The notes beneath the pieces were generated by a model that was not told where the DNA came from, did not search any database, and worked only from the letters and a program-made list of their open reading frames with translations. Position numbers and translations under genes: made by a program. A DNA stretch of 64,000 bases from Paenibacillus sp. SZ31 (GTDB taxonomy: Bacteria > Bacillota > Bacilli > Paenibacillales > Paenibacillaceae): positions 62,001-126,000 of the forward strand of contig NZ_JABBEA010000015.1 in assembly GCF_012912005.1 (NCBI RefSeq). Direction: 5' to 3'. Positions 57,232 to 64,000 of this stretch are shown here, piece by piece (positions within the stretch are counted from its first letter, which is position 1; every line of letters begins with the position of its first letter).

Positions 57232-58013
57232 CTGAACGATTTGCAGGTAAAGTGGTCCTGATTACAGGCGGTGGCTCCGGTCTCGGCCGGTCGGCAGCTG
57301 TGGAAGTTGCACGTGAAGGGGCCAAGCTTGCCCTGGTGGACGTGAACATGAAGGCGCTGGAAGAGACCAAGCGTGTGATCTCGGAAGAGGTACAGCATGC
57401 CGAGTTTCTGTTAATCAAAGGTGACGTATCGGACGAAGAAGCTGTGAAGAAGTATGTTAGTGATACGGTCAATGAATTTGGGCGTATCGATGCATTTTTC
57501 AACAATGCAGGCATTGAAGGCAAGCAAAATCTGATCGAGAACTACGAGACGGAGATGTTCAATAAAGTCATCGACATCAACCTGAAGGGTGTATTTTACG
57601 GGTTAAAGCACGTTCTGCCTGTGATGAAAAAACAGGGCGAAGGCTACATCGTGAATGCGTCCTCTGTTGGTGGGATTCGCGCCGTGCCGAACCTGGTTGC
57701 CTACGGAGCGAGCAAACATGCCGTAGCCGGCATGACCAAAGATGCGGCGATTGAATACGCCGAGCACGGGATCAGTGTGAATGCAATTGCACCCGGAGCC
57801 ATTCTGACAGACATGGTTATCGGTTCGTTCAAACAGATCAATCCGAATGATTGGGAATCAGCATCCAAAGAGTTCGTGAAAGATAACCCGGCGAAGCGCT
57901 TGGGTGAACCAAAGGAAGTAGGCCGCCTGGTTGCCTTCTTGCTTTCTGGCGAAGCCCCCTTTATCAATGGAGCCATTATTCCGATTGATGGTGCGCAGTC
58001 AGCTAAATATTGA
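57228..58013 (+). CDS. Short-chain dehydrogenase/reductase (glucose-1-dehydrogenase-like)
   Basis: 261 residues, a classical SDR: TGGGSGLGRS glycine motif, LVDVNMKALEET (Asp, suggesting NAD preference), NNAG, NASSVGG (Ser), YGASKHA (YxxxK) and the C-terminal PFINGAIIPIDGAQSAKY. ATG 57228 follows GGGAGGTC. It resembles the 2,5-diketogluconate/glucose dehydrogenase-like group, but no pathway context is present. Confidence 0.9.
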   Translation: MTERFAGKVVLITGGGSGLGRSAAVEVAREGAKLALVDVNMKALEETKRVISEEVQHAEFLLIKGDVSDEEAVKKYVSDTVNEFGRIDAFFNNAGIEGKQNLIENYETEMFNKVIDINLKGVFYGLKHVLPVMKKQGEGYIVNASSVGGIRAVPNLVAYGASKHAVAGMTKDAAIEYAEHGISVNAIAPGAILTDMVIGSFKQINPNDWESASKEFVKDNPAKRLGEPKEVGRLVAFLLSGEAPFINGAIIPIDGAQSAKY

Positions 58014-58060
58014 TCCCATAATCATCAAACAGCATATCGATGCAGCATAAATATATACTG

Positions 58061-58107
58061 AAGAACGCCCTTAACTGGCCAATGTGCTGAGTGGGGCGTT
58101 CTTTTTG
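58061..58107. terminator. Terminator between SDR and GNAT genes
   Basis: AAGAACGCCC / GGGGCGTTCTT stem with a T-run; convergent genes. Confidence 0.85.
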
Positions 58108-58144
58108 GTGTGATATTCAGGATTCAGGATAACTTATCCGCAGG

Positions 58145-58603
58145 TTAAGTGTGCTGTAGAATCTGAGGCTTTTTGCTAAACCCGGTACTCCCGGCCGTAA
58201 AGCCCATCTGGCGGTAGAATTCATGTGCGGCTTCACGTTCCGGGCGATTGCCACTGTTCAGAGAAAGGGAGTCCACGTCATGCGTGGCGGCCCATTGCTC
58301 GGCTTCCAGAATAAGCTGACGGCCGATGCCTGAGCCCCTGAACTGGTCATGCACAACCAATGCCATGATACGGCAGTGTCTTCCGTTCTTTTCATACAGA
58401 TAAGACGTCTGTAATCCGATCAGTCCAACTACGCGTCCGCGTGCTTCAGCCACCAGTGTAGTGAAGTTTGGGTCCGCAGAGATATGGGCATAGCGCTCCT
58501 CCATCTCCGCGTATGTGGTTGGGTAACCGAGTTGATCCATCAGAATGACCATATCTTGCAGATCGGTAGTGGAGCTATGTCGAATCGTCACATCCAGGCT
58601 CAT
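58145..58603 (-). CDS. GNAT-family N-acetyltransferase
   Basis: 152 residues. VVHDQFRGSGIGRQLILEAEQWA is the acetyl-CoA pyrophosphate loop (Q/RxxGxG/A); SLNSGNRPEREAAHEFYRQMGF is the typical C-terminal strand-helix end. The start overlaps the ddl stop codon (ATGA on the minus strand), so it is co-translated with the D-Ala-D-Ala ligase. The substrate is unknown; a link to peptidoglycan precursors or amine detoxification would be speculative. Confidence 0.9.
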   Translation of the reverse strand: MSLDVTIRHSSTTDLQDMVILMDQLGYPTTYAEMEERYAHISADPNFTTLVAEARGRVVGLIGLQTSYLYEKNGRHCRIMALVVHDQFRGSGIGRQLILEAEQWAATHDVDSLSLNSGNRPEREAAHEFYRQMGFTAGSTGFSKKPQILQHT

Positions 58604-59520
58604 AATGTTGTATCCTCCTTGGGTCTTTCCTTCAACGAAAGTTCAATAATGGTATCCAGTAGCTCTGCAAAAGAAATGCCTGCAGCAGCTGCACTTTTGG
58701 GCAGCAGACTGTTACGGGTAAGTCCCGGCAGCGTGTTCACTTCAAGCACATAAGGCATGCCTTCACGAATCATCATATCCACGCGCGCGTAGACGCTGCA
58801 TTTAAGCACCTGATAGCAGGCCAATGCCGCAGCTTCCACGCGATGGTGAAGGTCCACTGGCAATTGCACAACCTCCTCATCGGCTCCGTGGTCATCGTAT
58901 TTGGAAGAATAATCGAAAAACTCAGCGTTCGAACGAATGGAGATCACCGGTAGCATCTTTCCATCCAGAATGGCACAAGTGATCTCTTCACCTTCGATAT
59001 ACTGTTCAATCATGATCTTATCATCCAAGGCGAGGGCAGCCTCCACAGCAGCGGGTAGGGCGGTAGCCTCCTTCACGACTTGGGTGCCGATGCTGGAACC
59101 GCCTGAATTGGGTTTGACCACCACAGGGTACGTTAATTGTTGAACAGCAATAGAGGACAGTTCCTCCATATGACTCACTCGTAGCCACTCTCCGGTAAGC
59201 ACACCTGCATGCTGCATGAGCTGTTTGGACATGTCTTTATCCATGCATACACTGCTTGCAAGCACGCCACAGCCTGTGTAGGGAATGCCCAGGGATTCCA
59301 GTGTACCCTGAACGGTGCCATCTTCGCCGTATTTGCCATGCAGGGCAAGCAGTGCCACATCGATCCCCGCTGACTTGTCGATCAGATCCCGCTTGGTATT
59401 CAGCTCAATGGGCACAACCTCGTATTTGTCTCTATTCAGATTCGCTATCATCTCCTGTCCGGTGAGCAGAGAAATATCCCGCTCTGAAGATGTACCGCCC
59501 ATAATCACGCCAACCTTCAT
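58600..59520 (-). CDS. ddl: D-alanine--D-alanine ligase
   Basis: 306 residues, ATP-grasp fold. VGVIMGGTSSERDISLLTG at the N-terminus (family signature with the Glu-Arg-Asp), LHGKYGEDGTVQGTLESLGI and PYTGCGVLASSVCMDKDMSK, VVKPNSGGSSIGT, and the C-terminal YVLEVNTLPGLTRNSLLPKS with metal ligands. It joins two D-alanines for peptidoglycan. Length matches DdlB-type enzymes (about 306). Bacilli often keep ddl next to murF; here it sits in a MocR-ddl-GNAT arrangement, so this may be a second copy. Confidence 0.95.
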   Translation of the reverse strand: MKVGVIMGGTSSERDISLLTGQEMIANLNRDKYEVVPIELNTKRDLIDKSAGIDVALLALHGKYGEDGTVQGTLESLGIPYTGCGVLASSVCMDKDMSKQLMQHAGVLTGEWLRVSHMEELSSIAVQQLTYPVVVKPNSGGSSIGTQVVKEATALPAAVEAALALDDKIMIEQYIEGEEITCAILDGKMLPVISIRSNAEFFDYSSKYDDHGADEEVVQLPVDLHHRVEAAALACYQVLKCSVYARVDMMIREGMPYVLEVNTLPGLTRNSLLPKSAAAAGISFAELLDTIIELSLKERPKEDTTL

Positions 59521-59532
59521 GTGAAATCCTCC

Positions 59533-60984
59533 TTATCTCATTTGAGCTGCTGTCTCGCCAATGATCCGAATGCCCTTGCGTATATGCTCATCGCTGACTC
59601 TGGAGAAACCCAGACGCATCGTGTTTACTCCCTGACCGGGTTCCAGATAAAAGGTATCCCCAGGTGTGAACGTTACACCTTTCACCTTACAAGCCGCTAG
59701 CAGTTCACGAGTCCTGTATTCAGACGGGAACTGCACGAATAGGTGCAGACCGCCCTCACCGGAGATCCGGCACATCGGCAGATGCTGCTTCAGGCAGCGC
59801 ACAACCAATTCATACTTTCGCTTATATTCCGTGCGGGCTCGCTTCAAGTATTTCTCGAAATTGCCGTTACTCAGATATTGATACAATAACGATTGATCCA
59901 GCGTTGATGTGTGGATGCTGCGTGCCCGTTTCATACTCTCCAGATAATCGATTAGTGCCGCATCCGCAATAACCCAACCGACCCGCAGTCCTGGGAACAG
60001 CACTTTGGAGAAGCTGCCCAGATACACCAGTCCGTTCCCTTTACCCATACTGGCAATCAGGGGAGATACGTGCGAACCGGAATAGCGCAATTCTTCGTTG
60101 AACCCGTCTTCAATGATCGGTACCTGGTACTGGTTCATCAACCGGATAATCTCCGCCCGTTTCGCAGGTGACGTCACAATCCCGGTTGGATTGTGATAAG
60201 AAGGCACAAGGTAGGCCAGATCATATGCACTCGCCTCAAGCTCATGTTCCAGTTGCTTCAAGTCCAGGCCATCTGGCTCCATATTCACACCGGTCAGGTG
60301 AAACTGATGCAACTTTAGATTCTTGATCGCCGTGTGGTGCGTTGGATTCTCGCAGAGCGCGTTACCGCTTTTTTTGCGTAACGCTCCAAGCACGAGATCG
60401 AAGCCTTCTGTGAATCCGTTGGTGATCAGAATGTCCTTGCCACGGAGGTCGACGCCTTTGTTCTCCATATATCGTAGTAAATAGTTCATCAGCGGTCTGT
60501 ATCCTTGCGCATATCCGTAATTCAGCAGTACTTCGCCTTCAAGTGACATGCGATCCAGAAAAGCCCGTTTCACGTTGTGCAGATCGAACAGCTTCTCATC
60601 TGGCGCTATGCTGGTAAAAGATATCTCGCCACGCTCTGCTCCGGAGCCATGCTTCATCAGATCGTACTGCTCTGCCTGAATCGCATACTCGCTTACCTCC
60701 GTTGTCCAGTCCAGTTCCCAGCTTGCTGTTGCCTCAGGGGTTTCGATGGAGGCACTGACGTAATTGCCTTTGCCTTTGACTGCATAGATCAGGCCTTCAT
60801 CTTCAAGCTCGGCATAAGCGAGCAGGACCGTACTTCGACTAACCTTCATTAGTGTACTGAGTTCACGTGTCGAGGGCAGTTTTTGTTTGGCTTGCAGACC
60901 ACCTTTGAGCATCAATCGCTTCATATAATCTTTGACTTGTATATATACAGGGCGGTCCTCCGTCAGTTGCAGATCGGAATACAT
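59533..60984 (-). CDS. MocR-family regulator (GntR HTH fused to class I aminotransferase)
   Basis: 484 residues. GntR-type HTH (about 10-75): RPVYIQVKDYMKRLMLKGGL, LPSTRELSTLMKVSRSTVLL then AVKGKGNYVS. The rest is a fold-type I PLP domain with NPTHHTAI, YLVPSYHNPTG and the PLP-Lys in GSFSKVLFPGLRVG. MocR proteins sense PLP or amino compounds and bind direct repeats. ATG 60984 fits the family start with GAGGGAG upstream; the frame from 61104 crosses a terminator-like hairpin. It lies upstream of ddl on the same strand (gap about 12 bases), so it may control D-Ala or cell-wall precursor genes, as DdlR does in some Firmicutes (recalled, not checked). Confidence 0.9.
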   Translation of the reverse strand: MYSDLQLTEDRPVYIQVKDYMKRLMLKGGLQAKQKLPSTRELSTLMKVSRSTVLLAYAELEDEGLIYAVKGKGNYVSASIETPEATASWELDWTTEVSEYAIQAEQYDLMKHGSGAERGEISFTSIAPDEKLFDLHNVKRAFLDRMSLEGEVLLNYGYAQGYRPLMNYLLRYMENKGVDLRGKDILITNGFTEGFDLVLGALRKKSGNALCENPTHHTAIKNLKLHQFHLTGVNMEPDGLDLKQLEHELEASAYDLAYLVPSYHNPTGIVTSPAKRAEIIRLMNQYQVPIIEDGFNEELRYSGSHVSPLIASMGKGNGLVYLGSFSKVLFPGLRVGWVIADAALIDYLESMKRARSIHTSTLDQSLLYQYLSNGNFEKYLKRARTEYKRKYELVVRCLKQHLPMCRISGEGGLHLFVQFPSEYRTRELLAACKVKGVTFTPGDTFYLEPGQGVNTMRLGFSRVSDEHIRKGIRIIGETAAQMR

Positions 60985-61086
60985 CCCATCACTCCCTCTA
61001 CTGGTATCTTGCCATATTATAAACCCAGCAGAAAGAACCACGATACCTCTGTTTCCCTGCGGGAGTGGTTGGTGGTTCGCGCAAAC

Positions 61087-61114
61087 GCAAAAAAGCCCTG
61101 GCATTATGCCAGGA
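61087..61114 (-). terminator. Terminator-like hairpin in the leader of the MocR gene
   Basis: CCTGGCA / TGCCAGG stem followed on the minus strand by GCTTTTTTG. It lies about 100 bases upstream of the MocR start, so it could attenuate transcription reaching mocR-ddl. Confidence 0.65.
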
Positions 61115-61658
61115 CCCGTGGTTAAACTTGATCCATTTTCTATAGTTCTGCTGCTATGACTTTCTACAGTTGCATTGCATGACTTATCTCTCTAGGATCG
61201 ATAGCTATCTGACCTTCTACATGTGTCTATTTAACTTCTGTACGGCTATAATTGCAGGCTTTCTAGGTGATACTTAAAATCTACAGTGATATCATGAATC
61301 TAGGTCTTTCTACGTTTGCTTGCTGCAAGGTCGAATAGAGGATGAATCCACAATCTATAAGCTAAGGTTGTTGCTAACTGTACTCTTGTCGTGATCACGT
61401 AACAAAAATCAGTATGAAAAAGATGATCAATCATAGGGTACAATAGACGAAGGTAGATATAAAGACATATGTCTTAGTGCCCAATTTCTTCCTCATACCC
61501 CTATAGTACCACTTTGAATCAGGGAAGTTAACCTTTTTTTTGAAATATTTGTCGTAATAGCGAAAATTGCGTGAATTGTACTTCATATAGAATGAAATGG
61601 TGTCCGTTTATAATATGTGATAGGATGTAGACCTATAGATAATGAGGAAGTGAGCCTA
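61115..61658. other. Long gene-free region between divergent mocR and GIY-YIG genes
   Basis: About 540 bases. It contains imperfect direct repeats of a CTAT-N-GACYTTCTAC-like motif at 61154-61167, 61205-61220 and 61300-61313, a palindrome AAGACATATGTCTT at 61462-61475, a TATAAT at 61609-61614 for the GIY-YIG gene and a long T-run near 61533. No ORF with a start signal. Probably regulatory. Confidence 0.55.
61462..61475. promoter_or_regulatory. Palindrome AAGACATATGTCTT
   Basis: A perfect 14-bp palindrome followed by AGTG. A close relative, GGACATATGTCC followed by TAAGTG, lies at 62050-62061 upstream of the next gene. Confidence 0.45.
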
Positions 61659-62015
61659 TTGATTAATATTACCGTGCCAACACCGGATGTAACCATCACG
61701 AAGCAGGCTGATCCACAGCTTAGCCACATTTATGGATTTACTGATTTTCACCTGATTACCCGGGAACTAGGCGGGATTTTCATGTTTTACAATGCCGCTG
61801 GAGAGTTGTTATTTGTCGGGAAAGCACGAAAATTAAGACCCCGCATCAAAAAGCATTTTGAAGACACTGTATCGCCAATCAAGAATCACCGCGAGGAAGT
61901 AACGAAGATTGAAGTATGCCTGGTTGAAGATCCGGTAGATCGCGAAATTTACGAGACCTATATCATTAACACGATGCGTGCGAAATACAATGTAGATAAA
62001 GTCTTGTACAAATAA
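61659..62015 (+). CDS. GIY-YIG nuclease-domain protein
   Basis: 118 residues. GGIFMFYNAAGELLFVGKARKLRPRI matches the GIY-YIG pattern as in the N-terminus of UvrC (the first motif is degenerate, GIF). The conserved Arg is in RKLRPRIKKHF and the conserved Glu in DREIYETYIINTMRAKYN. It probably cleaves DNA. I use TTG 61659 (GAGG 11 bases upstream), 45 bases after TATAAT; GTG 61617 would lie on the transcription start. Monocistronic. Confidence 0.8.
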   Translation: MINITVPTPDVTITKQADPQLSHIYGFTDFHLITRELGGIFMFYNAAGELLFVGKARKLRPRIKKHFEDTVSPIKNHREEVTKIEVCLVEDPVDREIYETYIINTMRAKYNVDKVLYK

Positions 62016-62049
62016 ATTGCATATAAAACACAATGAACATGATTTTTTG

Positions 62050-62061
62050 GGACATATGTCC
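62050..62061. promoter_or_regulatory. Palindrome GGACATATGTCC
   Basis: Perfect 12-bp palindrome in the intergenic region before the Bax-inhibitor-like gene; similar to the site at 61462. Confidence 0.45.
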
Positions 62062-62257
62062 TAAGTGTGTTGCCGGTGGAGAAGGATGTGATCGCAGGAT
62101 TGCATCCGACTTCGCATGGCACCATCCCGATCTTTTTGAACACGAACGCCAGGGAGTAGTCTGTAGAATTGGAAATGTAGAAATGCCAGAGTTTCAGCTA
62201 AGTATCACAGAACGTAGCATCACAGATATATCAAATACATATGAAGAGGTGATTGTG

Positions 62258-63004
62258 TTGATCGGTCGTAGCGGTAACCCTACACTTAAAGACAGCACGT
62301 TTGAAAACAAAGGATATGGAGAAGATCGGTATCAGAATTACATGACGATCAACGGCACGGTGAACAAAGCGTTTATTACGCTGGTGATCCTGCTGGGCAG
62401 TGCGTTTGCAACATGGATGATGTTCTTTAACGGACAACAAGTGATGCCGCTCGCTTATGGTGGATTGATCGTTGGTTTCATTCTGGCACTTGTGATTTCG
62501 TTCAAACCTGTAGCGGCACCTTACCTTGTACCCGTCTATGCGGTGGCAGAAGGCCTGTTTCTGGGAGCACTTTCTGCAACATATGAGTCCCTGTATAACG
62601 GAATTACCTTGCAGGCGGCCCTGTTGACCATGGCTGTATTCATCGCCCTGCTGATGGCATACAAAACTAGATTGATCAAAGCTACGGAGAACTTCAAGTT
62701 GGGCGTTGTTGCTGCAACTGGCGGCATCATGATTATGTATCTGTTGAGCTTTGTACTGGGTTTCTTCGGCATTTCGATTCCTTATCTGCATGATAACAGC
62801 TTGATCGGCATTGGTATTTCGGTCGTTATCGTCATTGTGGCTGCCCTCAATCTGGTCCTGGATTTCGACTTCATCGAAGGTGGCGCTGAACGTGGTGCGC
62901 CCAAGTATATGGAGTGGTACGGTGCATTTGGATTGATGGTGACGCTGGTATGGCTGTACATTGAGATTATCCGTCTGCTTGGAAAATTGCGGAGCCGGGA
63001 TTAG
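62258..63004 (+). CDS. Bax inhibitor-1/YccA family membrane protein
   Basis: 248 residues with seven hydrophobic segments after a short polar N-terminus: IGRSGNPTLKDSTFENKGYG is the conserved start of this YccA-like group, and the end LNLVLDFDFIEGGAERGAPK is the acidic TMBIM signature. Animal and bacterial homologues conduct Ca2+ or protect against stress, and E. coli YccA modulates FtsH. Start at TTG 62258 (AGAGG at 62245-62249). The frame open from 62033 has 75 extra residues of non-family sequence and is unlikely to be translated. Confidence 0.85.
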   Translation: MIGRSGNPTLKDSTFENKGYGEDRYQNYMTINGTVNKAFITLVILLGSAFATWMMFFNGQQVMPLAYGGLIVGFILALVISFKPVAAPYLVPVYAVAEGLFLGALSATYESLYNGITLQAALLTMAVFIALLMAYKTRLIKATENFKLGVVAATGGIMIMYLLSFVLGFFGISIPYLHDNSLIGIGISVVIVIVAALNLVLDFDFIEGGAERGAPKYMEWYGAFGLMVTLVWLYIEIIRLLGKLRSRD

Positions 63005-63043
63005 TCCTTCTTATAACGTCATAATCAGAGTATGAACTTCATT

Positions 63044-63080
63044 AAAGCTAACGCGTGATACTCACGTCGTTGGCTTTTTT
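63044..63080 (+). terminator. Terminator after the Bax-inhibitor-like gene
   Basis: AAAGCTAACG / CGTTGGCTTT stem with an inner ACGTGAG-like hairpin and a T-run. Confidence 0.85.
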
Positions 63081-63203
63081 AGTATATTTGGAGGCAGCCT
63101 ATAAGCATCTTTGCGAACAGTAGTAGAGGGTATCGTGTGGATTCGGGTGTGTACATTTTACCATATTTGGATTGACGGTCTGGAAATAGTTATGGTATTT
63201 TAT

Positions 63204-63218
63204 TGATAATGATTATCA
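63204..63218. promoter_or_regulatory. Fur box
   Basis: TGATAATGATTATCA, a perfect 7-1-7 Fur inverted repeat, about 100 bases upstream of the AraC gene. It indicates iron repression. Confidence 0.9.
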
Positions 63219-63310
63219 TTTTCGTTTAAATATTATATAAGTTGCCGGATAGTTCTCTCTAGCTCTAGCTACACATCAAGCCGATCAAGCAGATCGAAAG
63301 GAGTGGCCTC

Positions 63311-64000
63311 ATGTTACTGGAAAATGATTCGCAGATTGCTGCGCACCAGCCTGTTCCCGGCCGCAGTCCCAAGACGGATCTTGCCAACGTTAAAATATAC
63401 ATGGACAAACATTACGACCAGCCTCTATCCATTGCAGACCTCGCCTCGGAAGCGGGGATTAGTCCAAAATATTTCGTGGATCTATTCAAGAAAACGTACG
63501 GACAGAGCGCAATGGAGTATCTTACCGATCTGCGCATTAATCGCGCCAAGCGATACCTGAAGGAATCCAGATACAAACTTCGCGATATTGCTCTGAGAGT
63601 GGGATATAGTGATGAGTACTATTTTAGCCGTAAATTTAAAAAGGAAGTTGGCGTATCTCCTTCCGATTATGCGAAAAACGCCAGAAAACGGATTGCCACA
63701 TGCTCCTCCAGTGTGATTGGACAGCTTCTGGCGCTCAATGTTATCCCCGTAGCTGCACCCATCGATCCCAAATGGACGGCGTATTATTATAATGCACATC
63801 GTACAGAGATTCAGTCCCATCTGAAATTGACGGACCCGTACACGAGCTGGCGGTTTGAGGCCAATGTGGAACGGTTGGTTCATATTCGCCCTGATGCCAT
63901 CGTGGGCACAGATCAGATTAGTGAACAGGATCAGGCCCAACTGGCCGAGATTGCACCTTGTTGTTTTGTCCCCAAACATCATTCGGATTGGCGAACACAG
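63311..64000 (+). CDS. AraC-family regulator with periplasmic-binding-like domain (Btr-like), 3' end outside window
   Basis: The frame is open from ATG 63311 (AAGGAG upstream) to the end of the window: 230 residues visible. Two AraC HTHs are at about 22-125 (LSIADLASEAGISPKYFVDL, YKLRDIALRVGYSDEYYFSR). They are followed by the start of a FecB/FhuD-like binding domain (VIGQLLALNVIPVAAPIDPK, LVHIRPDAIVGTDQISEQDQ). B. subtilis Btr has this content in the same general style and activates the bacillibactin uptake operon when iron is low. The perfect Fur box upstream agrees. A siderophore uptake operon is expected beyond the window, but not seen. Confidence 0.88.
   Translation, partial: MLLENDSQIAAHQPVPGRSPKTDLANVKIYMDKHYDQPLSIADLASEAGISPKYFVDLFKKTYGQSAMEYLTDLRINRAKRYLKESRYKLRDIALRVGYSDEYYFSRKFKKEVGVSPSDYAKNARKRIATCSSSVIGQLLALNVIPVAAPIDPKWTAYYYNAHRTEIQSHLKLTDPYTSWRFEANVERLVHIRPDAIVGTDQISEQDQAQLAEIAPCCFVPKHHSDWRTQ

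Noticed and set aside
62033..62257. N-terminal extension of the Bax-inhibitor-like gene from ATG 62033
   Set aside because: 75 residues without family similarity, overlapping a palindrome; TTG 62258 has a ribosome-binding site and fits the family start.
1..64000. Looked for CRISPR arrays, tRNA/rRNA genes, intact insertion sequences, prophage and known riboswitch cores
   Set aside because: No regularly spaced repeats, no cloverleaf-like or rRNA sequence, no transposase or integrase frame, and no convincing riboswitch core were seen by eye; covariance-model searches could not be run.

Overview
The window looks like a chromosomal segment of a Paenibacillus-type, low-to-moderate GC, endospore-forming Firmicute. 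The reasons are strong AGGAGG-type ribosome-binding sites with frequent TTG starts, a Spo0E-like phosphatase, two secreted proteins with S-layer homology (SLH) repeats, a GntR/YtrA-type ABC operon, a CdaR/GntP/glycerate kinase locus, and a Bacillus-type parS site. I see no rRNA, tRNA, CRISPR array or intact insertion sequence.

Layout. 0-10 kb: the end of a lipid kinase gene; an aldo/keto reductase; an HTH-TPR regulator whose 3' end overlaps a small secreted pro-peptide gene (a candidate quorum-sensing receptor/peptide pair); a Spo0E-like gene; a GntR-ABC-permease operon; a PEP-mutase-like enzyme; an Ada-type alkylation repair protein; a LysM/YneA-like protein behind a LexA-like box; and a 232-bp inverted-repeat element. 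10-19 kb: a lipoprotein, a CdsA-like membrane protein, an AT-rich orphan gene, a VOC protein, an Lrp regulator, a glycerate/gluconate locus (GntP, glycerate kinase, CdaR) with a perfect 38-bp palindrome, and a divergent HxlR/SDR pair. 19-26.5 kb: two tandem SLH proteins sharing an almost identical C-terminal half and related upstream DNA. 26.7-33 kb: GbsR-type regulator, then an operon of two sugar-type permeases, a binding lipoprotein, a HAD phosphatase, an EmrE-like SMR pump and a metallophosphoesterase.

33-44.3 kb: a visibly AT-rich RiPP (ribosomal peptide) island. On the minus strand it has a DUF5085/GyrI-like gene, two double-glycine bacteriocin precursors, a small membrane (immunity-like) protein, a C39-peptidase ABC exporter and an HlyD adaptor. 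On the plus strand it has a class III lanthipeptide synthetase followed by its short precursor gene. Two paralogous GAF-LuxR regulators flank the lanthipeptide genes. The same palindrome, ATATCC-N6-GGATAT, lies in the intergenic regions in front of the exporter operon and between the first LuxR gene and the synthetase, which suggests joint control of both peptide systems. A parS-like centromere site lies just right of the island.

44-64 kb: mostly single genes and short operons: carboxylesterase, VanZ-RDD membrane protein, YjdM, methyltransferase, a retropepsin-like protease pair, LLM-type oxidoreductase, divergent TetR/SDR, TerD-VWA protein, DUF4385 and DUF1877 proteins, a lipoprotein that appears to start at an ATT codon, SDR, GNAT-Ddl pair, MocR regulator with an odd long leader, GIY-YIG protein, Bax-inhibitor-like protein, and the start of a Fur-box-controlled AraC regulator cut by the window end.

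The strongest candidates for undescribed biology are the HTH-TPR/peptide pair at 2.1-3.6 kb, the dual RiPP island with its shared operator, the promoter block repeated in front of three envelope genes, and the ATT-initiated lipoprotein. All calls come from reading the sequence only; no database search was run.
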